A program made the translations under genes and the position numbers. The notes under the pieces are model-generated. The model was not told the DNA's origin and did not search any database. It saw only the letters and a program-made list of their open reading frames with translations. Shown here piece by piece: positions 51,858-64,000 of a stretch of DNA of 64,000 bases. Source of the DNA: Serinus canaria. Its lineage: Eukaryota; Chordata; Aves; Passeriformes; Fringillidae. The stretch's first letter is position 1. The number at the start of each line of letters is the position of its first letter. The DNA lies in assembly GCF_022539315.1 (NCBI RefSeq), contig NC_066328.1, positions 2,898,621 to 2,962,620 of the forward strand. Reading direction: 5' to 3'.

Positions 51858-54800
51858 CTAGAAGATGGATATAAGTATCATTGGGATTATAAAGCTTATT
51901 TAAAAGCAACTCATTTCCACAAACTTCTGTTTTTACACATCTCTCCACAACAATGAATCTGAAACGTATGACTACATGGACAACCTATGCAAACTGCAGC
52001 AGCAGGTGACAGATTTAGCTGTGTTTGCACCAGTCTGGGCAAATATTGGGCTCTCCTGATGAGCAAACAGAAAACAGTTTGAGTAGTTATCTTTTAAGGA
52101 CTGCAGATAAAAGCAACTCTGCTCCACTAAGCATTGGAAATAAGTTTGCTGTTAGGTTTGAAAATTCAGAAAGTAAAAGCAAAGATGAACCAGTACTTTG
52201 TACTTTTTCCCTAAAGCTAACAAAATCTTTTAAGGAGACAGAACAACCAGAAAACAAGTACTTCAAAAATTGTGCTGCCTCAGAAAGCCCACAGAAGCTG
52301 TGTATCAATCATTTTCAAAGGTAATGTAACTGGATCAGAATCTAAACCTCCACAGGAAATTTAGAGATGCCCTATTCAGTCACAAACTTGTTTATCATGC
52401 TGTAAAAGTGCTTGTGTTAGAATCTCCCCAAAATGACTCAACTTACCAGAGATTCAACCTACTGTTCCAGCCAGCAGCACGGACCTGAGGCAGTTACATC
52501 ACAGTTGTGCAATTGTTCTCCTGGTCTGTCACCACATTCCATGTGAGCTCCACAAAGCTGGTGTTTCCTTTTCAGTGCTGCAGTCCTTACACCTGCTGAA
52601 CAGGTACAAGCATTTATTCACTGGATAAAGTGCTTTGAAACAGGCCAAGAGATTCTGGAGATCTGATACCAAGAGTGCACCATTAGATCAATCTCCAGAA
52701 TAATTTTCAGTTTTCTGCTTTTGTGGTTCAGAAAAAGCCCATCTCCCAGATGGGCAGTGCTGGAGATGCTCTTAAGCCTTTGTTATTCAGTGGAGAATAC
52801 ACTTTTCCTATACTGAATACACAGGAAGCTGAAACCAAACTTTTAAAATTCCCCCACTGGTACTAAATTTGGGAAGTGTCAGCCTCAAAAAAAGGACTTT
52901 TACAAGAGAATGCAAAGACACCAATTCTAAATTTGACCCCATGTGGATTTAAGGATCCAACATCATAGAGATTTAGAAATGGAGAAAGAATCCTATAGCT
53001 GAACCTGGAAGTATACACATAAGTAATTAACTGTTGCCACTCATTTTTCACCAGATCATCAGCATTTAAAAATTACTACAAAAACTTTCAACATCAAAAG
53101 AAATTTTTATCTTGATCTGATGATTCTCACAATAAGGTTCCACCAGCAACAGTTTATTTTCACTACAGTGAAACCCAGCATTGTTACAATCTGAATCACC
53201 AGTGCCAATTCCCCAACAGTGTCATGTTTCACCTCAGAAGAATCCAGACACAAACATATAAAAATAGGTAGGAAAAAATCATATCACATTGGCATGACTG
53301 GCAGAGAGGTAGGAGTTTTATTTTTTTCTTGACATCTAACTCTTTATTGCAATAATTCAATGGTGTCAGAGACTTGTCACAGAACCACCAGCTCCATGCC
53401 AGGTACTCTGCTCTGAACTGTGGCTTTTAGCTGGCAGGAATTCTTAAAAATTTTGTTAGAACTCACCAGCCTGCCTCAGACAGAACTGTCTGGTGGCCTG
53501 GGCAAGTGAGTCCTGTCTAGGAGAAAGAGCTGAAAGAAGGAAGAGGCAGAGGAGCAAACCTCACCATTTCAGACTGACCCCCTGAAACACTCAGTCAAGG
53601 CAGCACTTCCCACTGAAGACAATACCTCCAGACCTCTCTGACAGCATTAACTGGAACTTCCAGCTCATCAGCCACACATAAAGACATGCTGCAAACATGG
53701 CTGACTCGAGTGGAGCATTAACTCATTTGGTAATTTGTGCTCTTATGGAATGCGACACCAGAAACAGGATCTGAGCTGCCTGGCACCTACTGCACTTCCA
53801 ATTAAATCATTCCCAAATCTGCAAGTGCTCTTACTGACACGTTAGAGCAGCAGCCTCAGGGCACTTTAACTTCATTGCTATGGGCTGATCCTTGACACAT
53901 CTCAGCATCTTCAATAGAAACAGCAGCAGGAAATTGCCTTCTAGCCAGGAGAAATGGGTCAGTACAGAAACGTGAGTGCAGAGTAAGGGGCTGCAACACC
54001 AGCTTAGAAACCCAGAAAAAAACCCCAGATTCCTAATGCTCTGTCCCCCTGCTTGTTCATAGCAAGATCTGAAACAGAAAGCTCTGTGCCTCAAAGCCTA
54101 TCTACACCTTCTGGAAAGGATGTTGCTTGAAATCTCTTCTTGCCCAATAAAAATCACACTGTAGGAGGCAACACACACCATGGAGCCAAGCCCTGTGTAT
54201 TAGGGAAGCAAGAGGCTCAACCTCTTCTGTAAATCCACATACAAATTCTGCAGCTCTTCATTTCTATCTAGATTTTCATGCTTGTAAAATAAACAAATCC
54301 CACTCCCGGGCCTCAAATAATGAGCCATGGGTTTAATCACTGTTTACTAATCCTGTTGTAACCAAATTAACTACAAATTGTTAAGCACATCTGGTAAAAA
54401 CATACAAAAAAAAAAAAAAGGGTATGGAAGTCAGAAAAAGAAGATGAAGAGCAGAATCAGCACAAGTGCCTGGAGTGTTCAGGGCTGCTGGGCTAATCTC
54501 AGGTAAGTGGTTCAGAAGCCTGCAAGCCAGAATTGGAGAGACACTGCAAATCAGTGCAAAACCCATCTCAGCAGCAGAGACACCCTGTACTCAAGGCACA
54601 ACATAGTCCACAGAGAATTCTTTAATCCTTCTAACAAGACTGCATTTGCAGGCATTTCGTTAGGTATTTAATGAGTTTTCATGAAAAGAAGGAAAAAAGA
54701 AATATATCCTACTGGCAACTTGCATGTACTTTTGGCTCCCAGGTTCAGATACCTGCACAACCTTCCTCAGGTACATCAATTTTTCTGACAGAATAAGGAA

Positions 54801-56471
54801 GAGTACATAAAACACTGCCAGTTCTGGAGAGACAATTCCTCACAGCAATTCCCAGTTGTACAGATTTTAAGTGGGAACAGATGCTAGGTCAGACTAAAGG
54901 ATACCTCTCCCTGGATCCTGCTCTCCTGCCCAGGTCAAGAGCAGGAGCCTGGGGAAGAACAGAATAAACATCCAGGGCTCCTCCACATCTGTGGACTGGA
55001 ACCTTCTGATCCAGGCACAGTTTTCCCTGAACCTCTGTAACACCAGCCAAAGGGAGACTTGACCAAGAAAGAAAACTTCACAGAATCAGTTATTGCTGCT
55101 CCAAAAACTTCACTTTGTGTGGGGAATTTGCACTGCTCCCCACCCATATGAATCAGTTTACACCTGCACTTAACCACCCTCAGTCCTCTTTACCACCTTC
55201 AATAAGGCAAAGCCAGCTGGAAACACTGCTTTTCCATGTCTTCCACAAACCATCCCTGCAGCACCCCAATGGTGACCTCCAGCCACCAGGAAGGCTGCCC
55301 ATTTACTCACATCCTCTTTGCTATCTTTGCAACAACTGTGTATTTATGGCAGGGGAACTCCCTTATTATGTTCAGGTAAAGAGCTCCCATTTAAAACCTT
55401 CCTGAAATCTGAGTACAGACTGTGAACCAGACCTCAACATGCTTCCTTAGACCTGCAGAAAATTCCAGCATTTTTTTAAGGCGTGATTTATAAGCCACAT
55501 TGATTTTCCCCTCTAGATACTTATGCAGCTGTCCAATAATCCTACTTTGCTACATTTGCTATTAATTGACTTGTTGGTGGTCAAACTTCCAGGTCTGCAG
55601 TCCTTGGATTTGCCCTAGAACCCTCTTTAAAAATTAGTGACACATTTGCTGCTGAAACCATCACTAGCAACATGTCCTTGGGGGCTGCATCTGGTATGGT
55701 AGTTTATTCCTGCCTGTTTCTGCCAGTTTAGCAACTTATTCCTGCCAGTTAGTCCTGTCGTTTTTGTTCCATAACTTCTTAAACAGACATTTTAAGGTAG
55801 ATCCTTCAATGAATTCTCAGCATGAATGATGTCTCTCTGCCTTTCCTGTCTAGTCTACCCTATTAGTAAACCAGAAGTAAGTTAATAATGTATAGTTTTC
55901 TGGAAAACACTGTGAAAAAAACCACTGAAAAAAGACTGCAAGCATGAGCTAATATAACCACATAGAGTCAATTTCTCCACAGACAGATTCTGACAGCACG
56001 TGCAATCCTAATACTGCAAAAATAAGGTAAAAGGGATGCTTTTATTCACCTTATTAAGTGCTGGGGATCTTATTTCCTTGCAATTCAAGCCCTCGCTCCC
56101 ACTCCCTACGGGGCATCTGGAGCTTTTTTAGGGATGAAACCTAACTCATCCTTCTGTAAAGAATAAAGAAGGTAACAACGAGCAATGACGAAAAACAAGC
56201 AAACAAACAAAAAGCCTTCTCAGCAGAACTACATTTTGTTTGAGGACACTCGTGATTTGGAGCGGAATCCGGGGCTGCAGCGGGGGGCGCGCCCGGCACT
56301 GCTGGGCAAGGCCGGCTGGGCCCATTCGAGCGCTGCCGGCGCCGTGACCGCGGCCGAGCCCCAGGAATCCGAGCTCCCTCCTCCGCCCGCCCCGGTCGCT
56401 CACAGCCATTTCCGGCAGCTCCCGGCCGTTCCCGGTCGCTCCCGGCCGTTCCCGGGCTCCCCCTCACGCAC
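51858..56471 (-). other. MPG: MPG intron 1 (within 5' UTR)
   Basis: A 4.6-kb intron between the presumed non-coding first exon and the first coding exon. It has an A run at 54406-54419. A stretch near 55,560-55,640 with CTTGGATTTGCCCTAGAACC then CTCTTTAAAAATTAGTG is a possible old repeat relic. No other gene is recognised. Confidence 0.65.
56418..56457. repeat. 20-bp GC-rich tandem repeat, two copies
   Basis: GCTCCCGGCCGTTCCCGGTC at 56418-56437 is followed at 56438-56457 by a copy differing only at the last bases. It lies just inside MPG intron 1, within the CpG island. Confidence 0.85.
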
Positions 56472-56540
56472 CTGCCGGGCCCGTTCCCGCCGCAGGCGGG
56501 GCGCGCGCAGCCCCTGCCGCGGCCCCGCGGAAGCCCCGCA
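56472..56540 (-). other. MPG: Probable MPG non-coding first exon
   Basis: On the - strand GGGCCCGGCAG|gtgcgtgagg is a strong splice donor, with the exon ending at 56472. It is in the CpG island and correctly oriented to join the acceptor at 51858. The upstream limit is a guess, since no transcript start can be read from sequence. Confidence 0.6.
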
Positions 56541-56777
56541 GCCGCCGTGAGGGGCGGGAGGGGCAGGGCCGGGGCGGAGGCGCGGCCGTGAGGGGGAAGA
56601 GCCGCGGGCAGTGGGGCTAACGCTGCGGCCCCGATCTACGGATTTCTCCTGCTCAGGGGTGTCTCCTTGTGGGTGTTGCTTTGTGGAGCACAGACCCTCT
56701 GTAAAACAGCGCTTGAACTCCCGCTGGTTTTCAGCATCCACTTCTCGGTTTTTCATGTTAATTATTAATTCATCAGT

Positions 56778-57160
56778 ACGAAGGCTGAGAGAATTGGGGG
56801 TGCTCAGCCTCGGTTAAAGAATGCGTGTGGAGACCTCAGAGCCTCTTCCAGTGGCTATAAAGGGCCTTCAAGACAGCTGGAGAGAGACTTTGGATAAGGG
56901 CCTGGAGTGACAGGAGAAGGGGGAATGGCTTCAATCTGACAGAGGGAATATTGAGAAGGAATTCTTCCTTTGTGGGGGTGAAGAGGCTGTGGGACAGGGT
57001 GCCAGAGAAGCTGTGACTGCCCCATCCCTGGAAGTGTCCAAGGCCAGACTGGACAGGACCTGGAATAACGGGAGGTGTGGTGTCCCTGCCCATTTCAGGG
57101 GGTGGAACTGAGTAATCTTTAAGGTTCCTTCCGACCCAAATTTAGTGGTTCTACTCCAAA
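56778..57160 (+). mobile_element. CR1 LINE 3' fragment, sense
   Basis: The stretch runs from CGAAGGCTGAGAGAATTGGG through GGAATATTGAGAAGGAATTC, CTGGAAGTGTCCAAGGCCAG and GTGGAACTGAGTAATCTTTA to AAGGTTCCTTCCGACCCAAA. That is the order and wording of the avian CR1 3' end. It is 5'-truncated, as most copies are. It abuts the MPG CpG island. Confidence 0.93.
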
Positions 57161-59661
57161 AAGGCATGAGCATGCATTCTAATGAACATGCATGGTCACA
57201 AGCTGGCTTTACAGAGAGCTGCATTAATTACTCCCTCAGTTCCCCAAATAGCAAGTATCTGGCCTGCAGAAAAAATTCTTGGCTTCAGCTTTTATCCAGA
57301 TGGAGCATATGGTAAAAATGGGGGCAAAATACGATTTTTCCTCATGACATTCTGGGGACTTGAAGCTGGGGCCGTTGATTCATAAACAGTGCAGAAAGGG
57401 TATGAGGGGAAGTCTGATGAATCCAAGTGGGTTTATTCCCATTTTTGTAATAAAATACTCATACCAGGATAGCACCAGCTAGGATCCAGTGATGCAGAGA
57501 ATAGGCATTCACTGTCTACCCCTTTTGTGAATTTGGAAGGGAGAAGGATAAATTACTGACTGTAATTTTAGGGGACATTGACAGCTTTGGAGGTGCAGCC
57601 AGGAGTATGAGTAGCTAAAGGATTTTATGGAGGCAGAAATAGGGATCAGCATGGAGTCATGCTTGAATATGAGCAGGCCAGAAGAAAAACTGACATTCCT
57701 GTAAACCACGAACAGAGCCCAGAATTTCCAAATGTTACTATTCCATTTTAATAAGAAGGTGTAAAAAAATATCCAAACAAACCATTAATGGAGCAAACAC
57801 AGAGTCTGTTACACAATATTAATTCTTTTTGACCATGAAAAAGCAGCTGATATACTTTGGAACCCAAAGCAACTTCAAGAATGCACTGAAAAGCCCTTAA
57901 ATCATTGTAAAACATGATAGCACTGCTACTGTAATGGTGTAAAAAAAAAATGAAAAGAGAAGGAAACATGTATAAATCTTAAAGGTATTGATACTGGAGA
58001 TCTCTGCATGATGTTTTAGTTAAAACAGATAAAAATAAGCTCACAAGAGTGAGGAACCCCTGGAAGGAGGTTACCTGCTGGCTGCACAGATGTGTTTAGC
58101 TCCAGTCTGAAACGAGCCGTTTGTGTATTAGCAAAGAAAACAATCATTTAAAAATTATTAACAATGTTGACTGAGTGTCTTTGAAAGAGCATCTCGGACT
58201 TCCTGACTTGCATGGTTCACATCCCAGCTTTAATGTGGTATTAATATAAAAGAGTAAGACCAAGAAAGTGCGTGAAAAGGAAGATAACCAAACATCAGAC
58301 TGATCTTTCAGCGAATTATGAAACCTAAAGGAGAAGCTGAGCAATAATGAGAGCTGTGAGGAGGATTTCCTGGGGTCAGACTAGTTCAGCCCTGCAGACA
58401 TTTCCCCTGTGGGAGTCTGTGGGACAGGCACTCTCAGGATGCTGGCTTCTTTGGCAGCAGATCTATTTCATGCCCAAAGGAAGTATTTAAAGCTTTTAGC
58501 ACCTGAGGAATGCAGATTGCTCCAACTGACAGCATATGCCATGTTCTTCATTTATCCAATAACTTCACTGTTACAGAATCAATGCCTAAAATAGCCTCTT
58601 GTAAAAGCAGATCTGTTTGAGAAGATTAAAGTTCCCCTCCCTGTGGGGCAAAAACTTTTTAATGTGAGAGGAATGACTTGGAATCCGTGGTTAGAAAATC
58701 TGGCTGGTGGAGACCCTGGGGTCTGTGGCACAATGGCTGCATACAATGCGCCAGGCTTTTCTTGGAGCAGAAACTGTTTGCAGAGTGGTTCCCTACAGCT
58801 CCCAGGCTGTGCAGAGCCCTGACTTATCATCCTTTTACAGCCAGCACAGCAGAGCAGCATGGAAGCAGGACAAAGCAGTAGGGGCAGATTTTCAAGTTTT
58901 CTCTTTGTAAGGTGCCAAATGAAGCTCAGCAGTGTCTGCTTAAAGCCTCCTCTGTCCCGTTAGGAAGAGACACGGAATTCCCCACCGGCCATCGCCTGGA
59001 CACTTCACGTGGCCACGCTGCTCTTGCCAGCAGTACGGGACAGCTGCAACTCTTCATGAGCCAATTCTTGAAGAATTCCCGTGGATGAAAGCACTCCAAG
59101 CAGCACAGGGTTTTTATGACATCCCCTCCTGGCCTCTCCTGACATCCAGTCTTGGCTGCCGCTTCCTACTTATCTGCAACTGCCAGTGTGTCTTATCCAG
59201 AGCTATTTCCAACCAGCATCTGAAGTATGTACAGCACTCCAAAACGCAGTGCTAGGAGGGAGAGGTGCTTGTAGCTACTTTGGTATCTCCCACACCCAAG
59301 CTGAGCCACAGATCAAATGTCCCGTTCTGTAAACCAAGCCCATTCAATTTGTTATGTAAGCGGATGTGTGTGTATTATCCTAAATTTGGGGATATCCATG
59401 GTAGGTACCGGTCCACCTGCTTTGCACTCAGGCTGCAGGGAATCCTTCCAAGTGCACTGCAAGCAATGGGAAAACCCAGTGAAGCAACACAGCTTCTAGG
59501 AGCCTCAGCTCTGGAACAGAGAGGGCAAGCATTCAGTAACCTATTAATGGATTATACTCAGTCTTATTTGTTTGTTTCCTTTGTGTGAAAGACATTTTTG
59601 TTCTCTGACAAGACAGAAATGGTTGGCTTCACAGGATTTCTCAATGCAGAGAAACAAATAG

Positions 59662-59872
59662 GTTAGATATTAGGAAGAAATTCTTCCCCGTGAGGGTGGG
59701 GAGGCCCTGGCACAGGTTGCCCAGAGAAGCTATGGCTGTCCTGTCCCTGGAAATGTCCAAGGCCAGATTGGATGGGTCTTGGAGCAGCCTGGGATAGTGG
59801 AAGTTGTTCCTGCCCGTGGCAGAGGTGGAACTGGGTGGGCTGTAAGGTTCCTTCCAACCCAAACCATTAAAA
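59662..59872 (+). mobile_element. CR1 LINE 3' fragment, sense
   Basis: GGTTAGATATTAGGAAGAAA, TTCTTCCCCGTGAGGGTGG, CACAGGTTGCCCAGAGAAGC, GGAAATGTCCAAGGCCAGAT and AAGGTTCCTTCCAACCCAAA occur in CR1 order. The copy is close to consensus and therefore fairly young. It is strongly 5'-truncated. Confidence 0.95.
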
Positions 59873-62800
59873 AAGAACAAAAGCTAAAAACCCAAGTGAG
59901 CAGAGCAAACTGTTGGGCTGCTGGGCTCTGCTCCCTATGTCTGTAGGACTGAGAGCTTCCATAGGACAGCTGTGCCTGGGAGTCTCTCCTGACTGCACAG
60001 GAGCAATGGGAAGCCAGAGAATGGGACCAAAGGCTCAGCTAAACTCGCAGGAGGTGAGGAAGGATGTGATGGATCTGTGCCAACAATCAGCCAAGCTTTT
60101 TAAAATATGGTAGTTTCCTGTTCTGAAGGGGTTAAAGACAGTTCATTCAGTATTTTCTAGATCAAGATGCAATCATGCTTATAAATCAGCCAGAACAGAG
60201 AAAGGGTATACGTGAGAGTGTTGGAGGGATTTGTGGAGAAATATGTAAATGTCTGTCCAGTCAGAGCATTGCAAGCCTGAGAGCTGTTAGCCATCTCCAG
60301 CTCTGCCCCTCTGCTGACAGTGCTCAGAATGTGCTGGATGCAGGGAAAAAGCCAATTAAAGAAATTGCTCTGGCTCCTTGCCCCTAACCACTTATTCTTG
60401 CCTCTCCTTCAGAAGAGTTTCCTCTCCAGTGTACCAGTACAGTGACGTGCAGAGCTGTGCTTAAACCAGGTCCCTGAGCTGGAGGAGGGTCACATCCCGT
60501 CTCTGTGCTGCTGCTGCTGTGTCTGTGCGCTCTGGACTGAGCAGCACCTCACCTTTGACATGGGTGGCCTGGAACAGTAAGAGCAGAAACAGGCATAAAT
60601 GGGGTGCTGAGATCAGGAACTGAGGAATCACCATTTTTCTGCATCCTGTGCAATGTCAGCATGCCAGCAGACAGCAGCAGTTCAGATAAGCTCCTCCAGT
60701 GCCTCATACCAGATCAAAAATTGTGCAAATTAGGACACAGTTGAGCTGATGATGATAGTTTGTTTTTACAGGAGTAATCCTGTACCTTTTGCAATACAGA
60801 AATGCTGCTGGGAGGGAACTTTCAAAGATGATCTTATGTGTATGAGTGTACTGGGATAAAAATTGGTCACATACTTACTGGCTCCCCTGGGATAAAACAT
60901 CAGAGCATTTTCCAAAGAAGACCAGAAGTTAAGTAGTGAGTGGGACTTGCTCACTCTCTGTCTCAGAGGTTCATTACAAAACTTGGCATGGAGAGTGGGC
61001 AAAGACTGAAAAGGAAAGAAAGTTGCCTAGAAAGCTCCAGGATCAAAAAGAAAGGGACAATTTACACATAGACTGAGGAGCTTATTTCCACAGTACTAAA
61101 ATGTTTGGGTTCAAGAACCTATTGAAGAAATACCAGGAAGAAAAGTCTGTCCAGGCTATTACACACAGACATAGCATCTCTGCTTCAGGAAGTCCCCGAG
61201 CCACAAACCACTGGGTCTGGTGGAGTATTTAGGAGAAATATTACTCCATACATGATCTGTTTTCATACTGTCTGTAAGCTTTGACAGTTGGCTGCTGTAG
61301 GGGGTGGATATTTTCTTCTCTGTGGATCTGTTATCTGACTCATCCACCTCTTAGAAACATTTTGCAGGAGTCATAATTGTTTTGCTCATCTGCATAGTTG
61401 ATATCTTCTAGTAAATCTGAATTCATCCAGGAAATGCTCAGAAGGTGAAAGAGAATGCTCAAAGAGCAAAAATGCCCCACATTCTTCTGTGGTGAAACAG
61501 GACTGCCCACCCAGCCCCTGGTGTTTGCTATCACCGACATCCAGATTTAGGAAACATATGGGTGTGGGCATACTTAGAGTCATTGACCACAGGCATGACA
61601 TAGCACTGGTTACTAAAACTGACCTGAAGTTGTTTGCCTTGCAGGATATTGTAAAGAGACTTGGATTGAATATCATTGAGTAAGGTCACAAGAGTTGAGC
61701 TTGAAATAGCAGAACTTGAGAACAGTTGGGAGGTAAACAGGTGACTGGAGGGAGTATGTCACAGGCTTTTTGCAAGGGATAATCATTGACCAGAACTGTT
61801 GGCACATAGGACCTGGTCTGAGAAAGGCTTTCCTGCCTGTATCCGTGCTGCCAACGCAAAGATTAGCTCTGCGTACACTGCAAGTTAATTATAGTTGGAG
61901 TAATTTGTAACTCCAGCCTGCTTGTCCTCTTAGGTTAAAAGAAAAATTAAAATGCTGCAAGAGACAAGCTCATCTAAACTCACAAGGCAGAGCAAAAGAC
62001 AGAGAGCTCTTCTCTTGGGGTCTGCATTTCAAGTTTAGTTGTTGTAACTTAAATTGTTGCTACATTTCCCTGTTAACCTTATTTCTCAGGGTAAGAAAAT
62101 TTACAGACTCACCTTGTCTATCTCATCTTTTAAATCTGCAGGTTGAGTTCCTGTAGTTTCTGTAATAAAACCTCATTTCTGGATAAGAGGGAAAAGATCT
62201 GTTATCATCCTCTCCTTCCAAAAAGAAACAAGAATGTGCTCAGCAGTTCCCTACAGCGTTTGAAGTGTTCTGGGTGATCAGAACTGGCCAGCCAGTGCAT
62301 GCATTGGCATGCAGCCTGTGGGACATGGGAGGTGGTTGGTGTGGGAGGGCTGGGGACCGAGGAGCTGTCAGCATCACCAGGTCCTCAGGAAAGCAAGAGG
62401 AGACAGAGGTTATTGTGGGAAGGAAGGGAAAGGAAATGGGACAGAGGAGCCTAGGAAACTGTACTTTGTTCCATTGCTCAAAGAGCAACTTAAACATGAA
62501 GGATCTCCAGTTTCTGTCTGAGGCCCCATTTAAACAAAGGGGTTCTTGAACCCTCAAATCTGTCTTCAAACAAATCCCTTAGGTTTGATGTGATTATTTG
62601 TTTCCCAGAAAAGCACAGGCAGCCAGGGCTCCAGGGTAAGAATTCAAGTAACTGGAAAGCAGCAGGGTGCACCCTCTGCATATCAATTTTTCAGTTGGCA
62701 TCAGACTTAATGTTCCAGTTCCAAGAACTGCCACAGAAAACAAACTCCTCCTTTTGAAGAGATGGGAACTCACATATTCCCAGGAGGGAAAAAAAACGGT

Positions 62801-63106
62801 CTAAGGACATAAATACAATATAGGTAAAGTTTGCTTTTGCATGTAAATCACTAAGGCTTTCTGCAGTGCTCACTCATTTTTAACATCTCCATCCTCACCC
62901 ACTGCTTCAGTCAGGATAGGTCTGTGTTGTGGCTTTGCAAGGCAGCAAAGCTGTCTTTTACTTTAGAAATGTAAAAAATAAATTAAAAAAAAAAAGAAAG
63001 AGAAGATCATATCCTTACCAATAAAACGATATTGGTAAAGCCCCAGCATAAATGTACTTGATAATGAAGAATGAGTCCCTTTGCTAAGGGATCTTACTCT
63101 CTTTGA

Positions 63107-63724
63107 GGTACTAATTCCTCCAAAGTAACCAGGAATGCTTCTTGGCAGTATAAGCCTGATCTCTGTGTAAGTGGATTTTATCCAGCTTCAGAGGAAAATC
63201 AAGTGCCTAAGGAATCATCACTGCTCAGATTTCTCCTGAAATTGGGCAAAGATGATGACTGGTGACTGGGCTCCAGCTCTTTTGGGCCATCCAAGCCTCT
63301 CTGCAACCAACTTTCAGATGACCTTGTCTAAGTTACCAACATTAAACCCAAGGCACCTTCTCTGCCAAGCAAAGTTATGGCTAAGGCAGCCTCTCCTGGC
63401 ATTCCTGTGCCGTTTGGGGTGATTATACTGAAATCAGCAATTCCCTGGGGCATGTCTGCCCTAACCAAAGGCCTTGACACACATGAAGCAGCCAATTTAA
63501 CCAGTCCTGCTGAATCTGCTACTTCCCCATCTGCTTCAGTGTCATGGGTGGCCAAAGAGGACATGTAAGAACTGGCATCAGAAGCAGGTTTTATTCCCAT
63601 AGCAGAATATGTGAATTTCCATAAGGGATGTAAACTGTGCTCTCTTTCCAAGCAGGAATCCCTTTTCCCTACTGTGGATTGCTGCCCATCAGAGATTGGT
63701 TCCCCTTTCTGGTCTAGGAGCTGA
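63107..63724 (+). pseudogene. Protein-like reading frame with internal stops, unidentified
   Basis: One + strand frame from 63107 to the TGA at 63722-63724 (206 codons with the terminal stop) has only three internal stops (63263 TGA, 63329 TAA, 63566 TAA), where about ten would be expected. The open parts look protein-like, for example TNIKPKAPSLPSKVMAKAAS and PIAEYVNFHKGCKLCSLSKQ. I cannot assign a family. It may be a decayed pseudogene or retrocopy, or a chance run. A 107-codon frame is open on the opposite strand at the same place, which weakens the case. Confidence 0.25.
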
Positions 63725-64000
63725 TTGAGATCGACACCACATCTGCTTGCAATGATCTGAAGCTTTCTTGCCTTTCTCTGAGCAGCCTCACTGAAGGCAA
63801 ATCATGTGTGTACAATGTGCACATCCATGTTGCTTTAGTTGGAATATGAATCCCTTTTGGCCTCATGTTAAAATACATCATCACGTGGTGAGAAACAGAA
63901 TTTTGACTGGAAAGACAGGAACACAGGGCCAATATAAATATTCACTGAAAAAATAGGAATTACTTTCAAAAGAGCTAAACTCCCAGTTTATTTCTTCCTG

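Larger units (their letters stand above)
56250..56640. promoter_or_regulatory. MPG: CpG island, probable MPG promoter
   Basis: A sharply bounded GC- and CpG-dense block in otherwise AT-balanced sequence. GC boxes (GGGGCGGGAG at 56551-56560, GGGGCGGAGG at 56571-56580) lie upstream of the MPG first-exon donor and there is no TATA box. This fits a TATA-less housekeeping promoter starting on the - strand near 56,500-56,600. Whether it also fires on the + strand is unknown. Confidence 0.8.
56641..64000. other. Intergenic or 5' flanking region without recognised gene
   Basis: Beyond the CpG island I find two CR1 3' ends and one interrupted protein-like frame, listed separately, and otherwise no coding exon. 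By vertebrate synteny RHBDF1 should follow to the right. None of its conserved rhomboid or cysteine-rich exons is visible, so the region may be its distant 5' part or an intron. Confidence 0.6.

Noticed and set aside
61840..62190. Possible LTR-like block ending near TGTAATAAAACC
   Set aside because: A poly(A)-like signal is present (62164-62169), but I could not find matching ends, a paired copy or internal retroviral genes.
56641..64000. RHBDF1 coding exons expected by synteny
   Set aside because: I searched by eye for its conserved N-terminal, cysteine-rich and rhomboid segments in all open frames and found none.

Overview
This window is vertebrate nuclear DNA, most likely from a bird. Two things point there. 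Copies of the chicken-repeat-1 (CR1) LINE family are scattered through it, including two with the typical CR1 3' end. The spliced genes have compact introns and encode proteins that align with known NPRL3 and MPG. I cannot name the species.

Positions 1 to about 43,025 are the + strand gene NPRL3, a GATOR1 subunit that restrains mTORC1 when amino acids are scarce. Thirteen coding exons are visible, from the last 10 bases of an upstream exon (1-10) to the stop codon at 40,868-40,870. All splice sites are GT/AG and the phases join into 533 codons plus stop. The promoter and roughly the first 39 residues lie off the left edge. In known vertebrate synteny the alpha-globin cluster lies beyond that edge, and NPRL3 introns carry its distant enhancers. 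The intron after visible exon 4 holds a dense cluster of NF-E2/MAF, GATA and CACCC motifs (14,455-14,753). It matches the known position of the alpha-globin major regulatory element (HS-40 / MCS-R2) and is the most notable regulatory feature here.

Positions about 43,025 to 56,540 are MPG on the - strand, the 3-methyladenine DNA glycosylase of base excision repair. Three coding exons (51,853-51,632; 48,625-48,421; 43,546-43,152) give a 273-residue protein with the active-site motifs intact. A 5' non-coding exon with a strong donor at 56,472 lies in a CpG island (about 56,250-56,640), the likely promoter. NPRL3 and MPG converge tail to tail. Canonical poly(A) signals on opposite strands at 43,004-43,009 (+) and 43,045-43,050 (-) suggest both transcripts end at nearly the same point.

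Positions about 56,640 to 64,000 hold no recognised gene. They contain two sense CR1 3' ends and a protein-like but interrupted reading frame at 63,107-63,724. RHBDF1 is expected further right by synteny, but I found none of its coding exons.

Other structure includes a GC-rich minisatellite just inside the first visible intron, further CR1 fragments, two near-perfect hairpins in NPRL3 introns (15,912-15,963 and 17,403-17,464), an 18-bp palindrome and a 29-bp perfect duplication. Most long open frames in the window are chance frames in introns.
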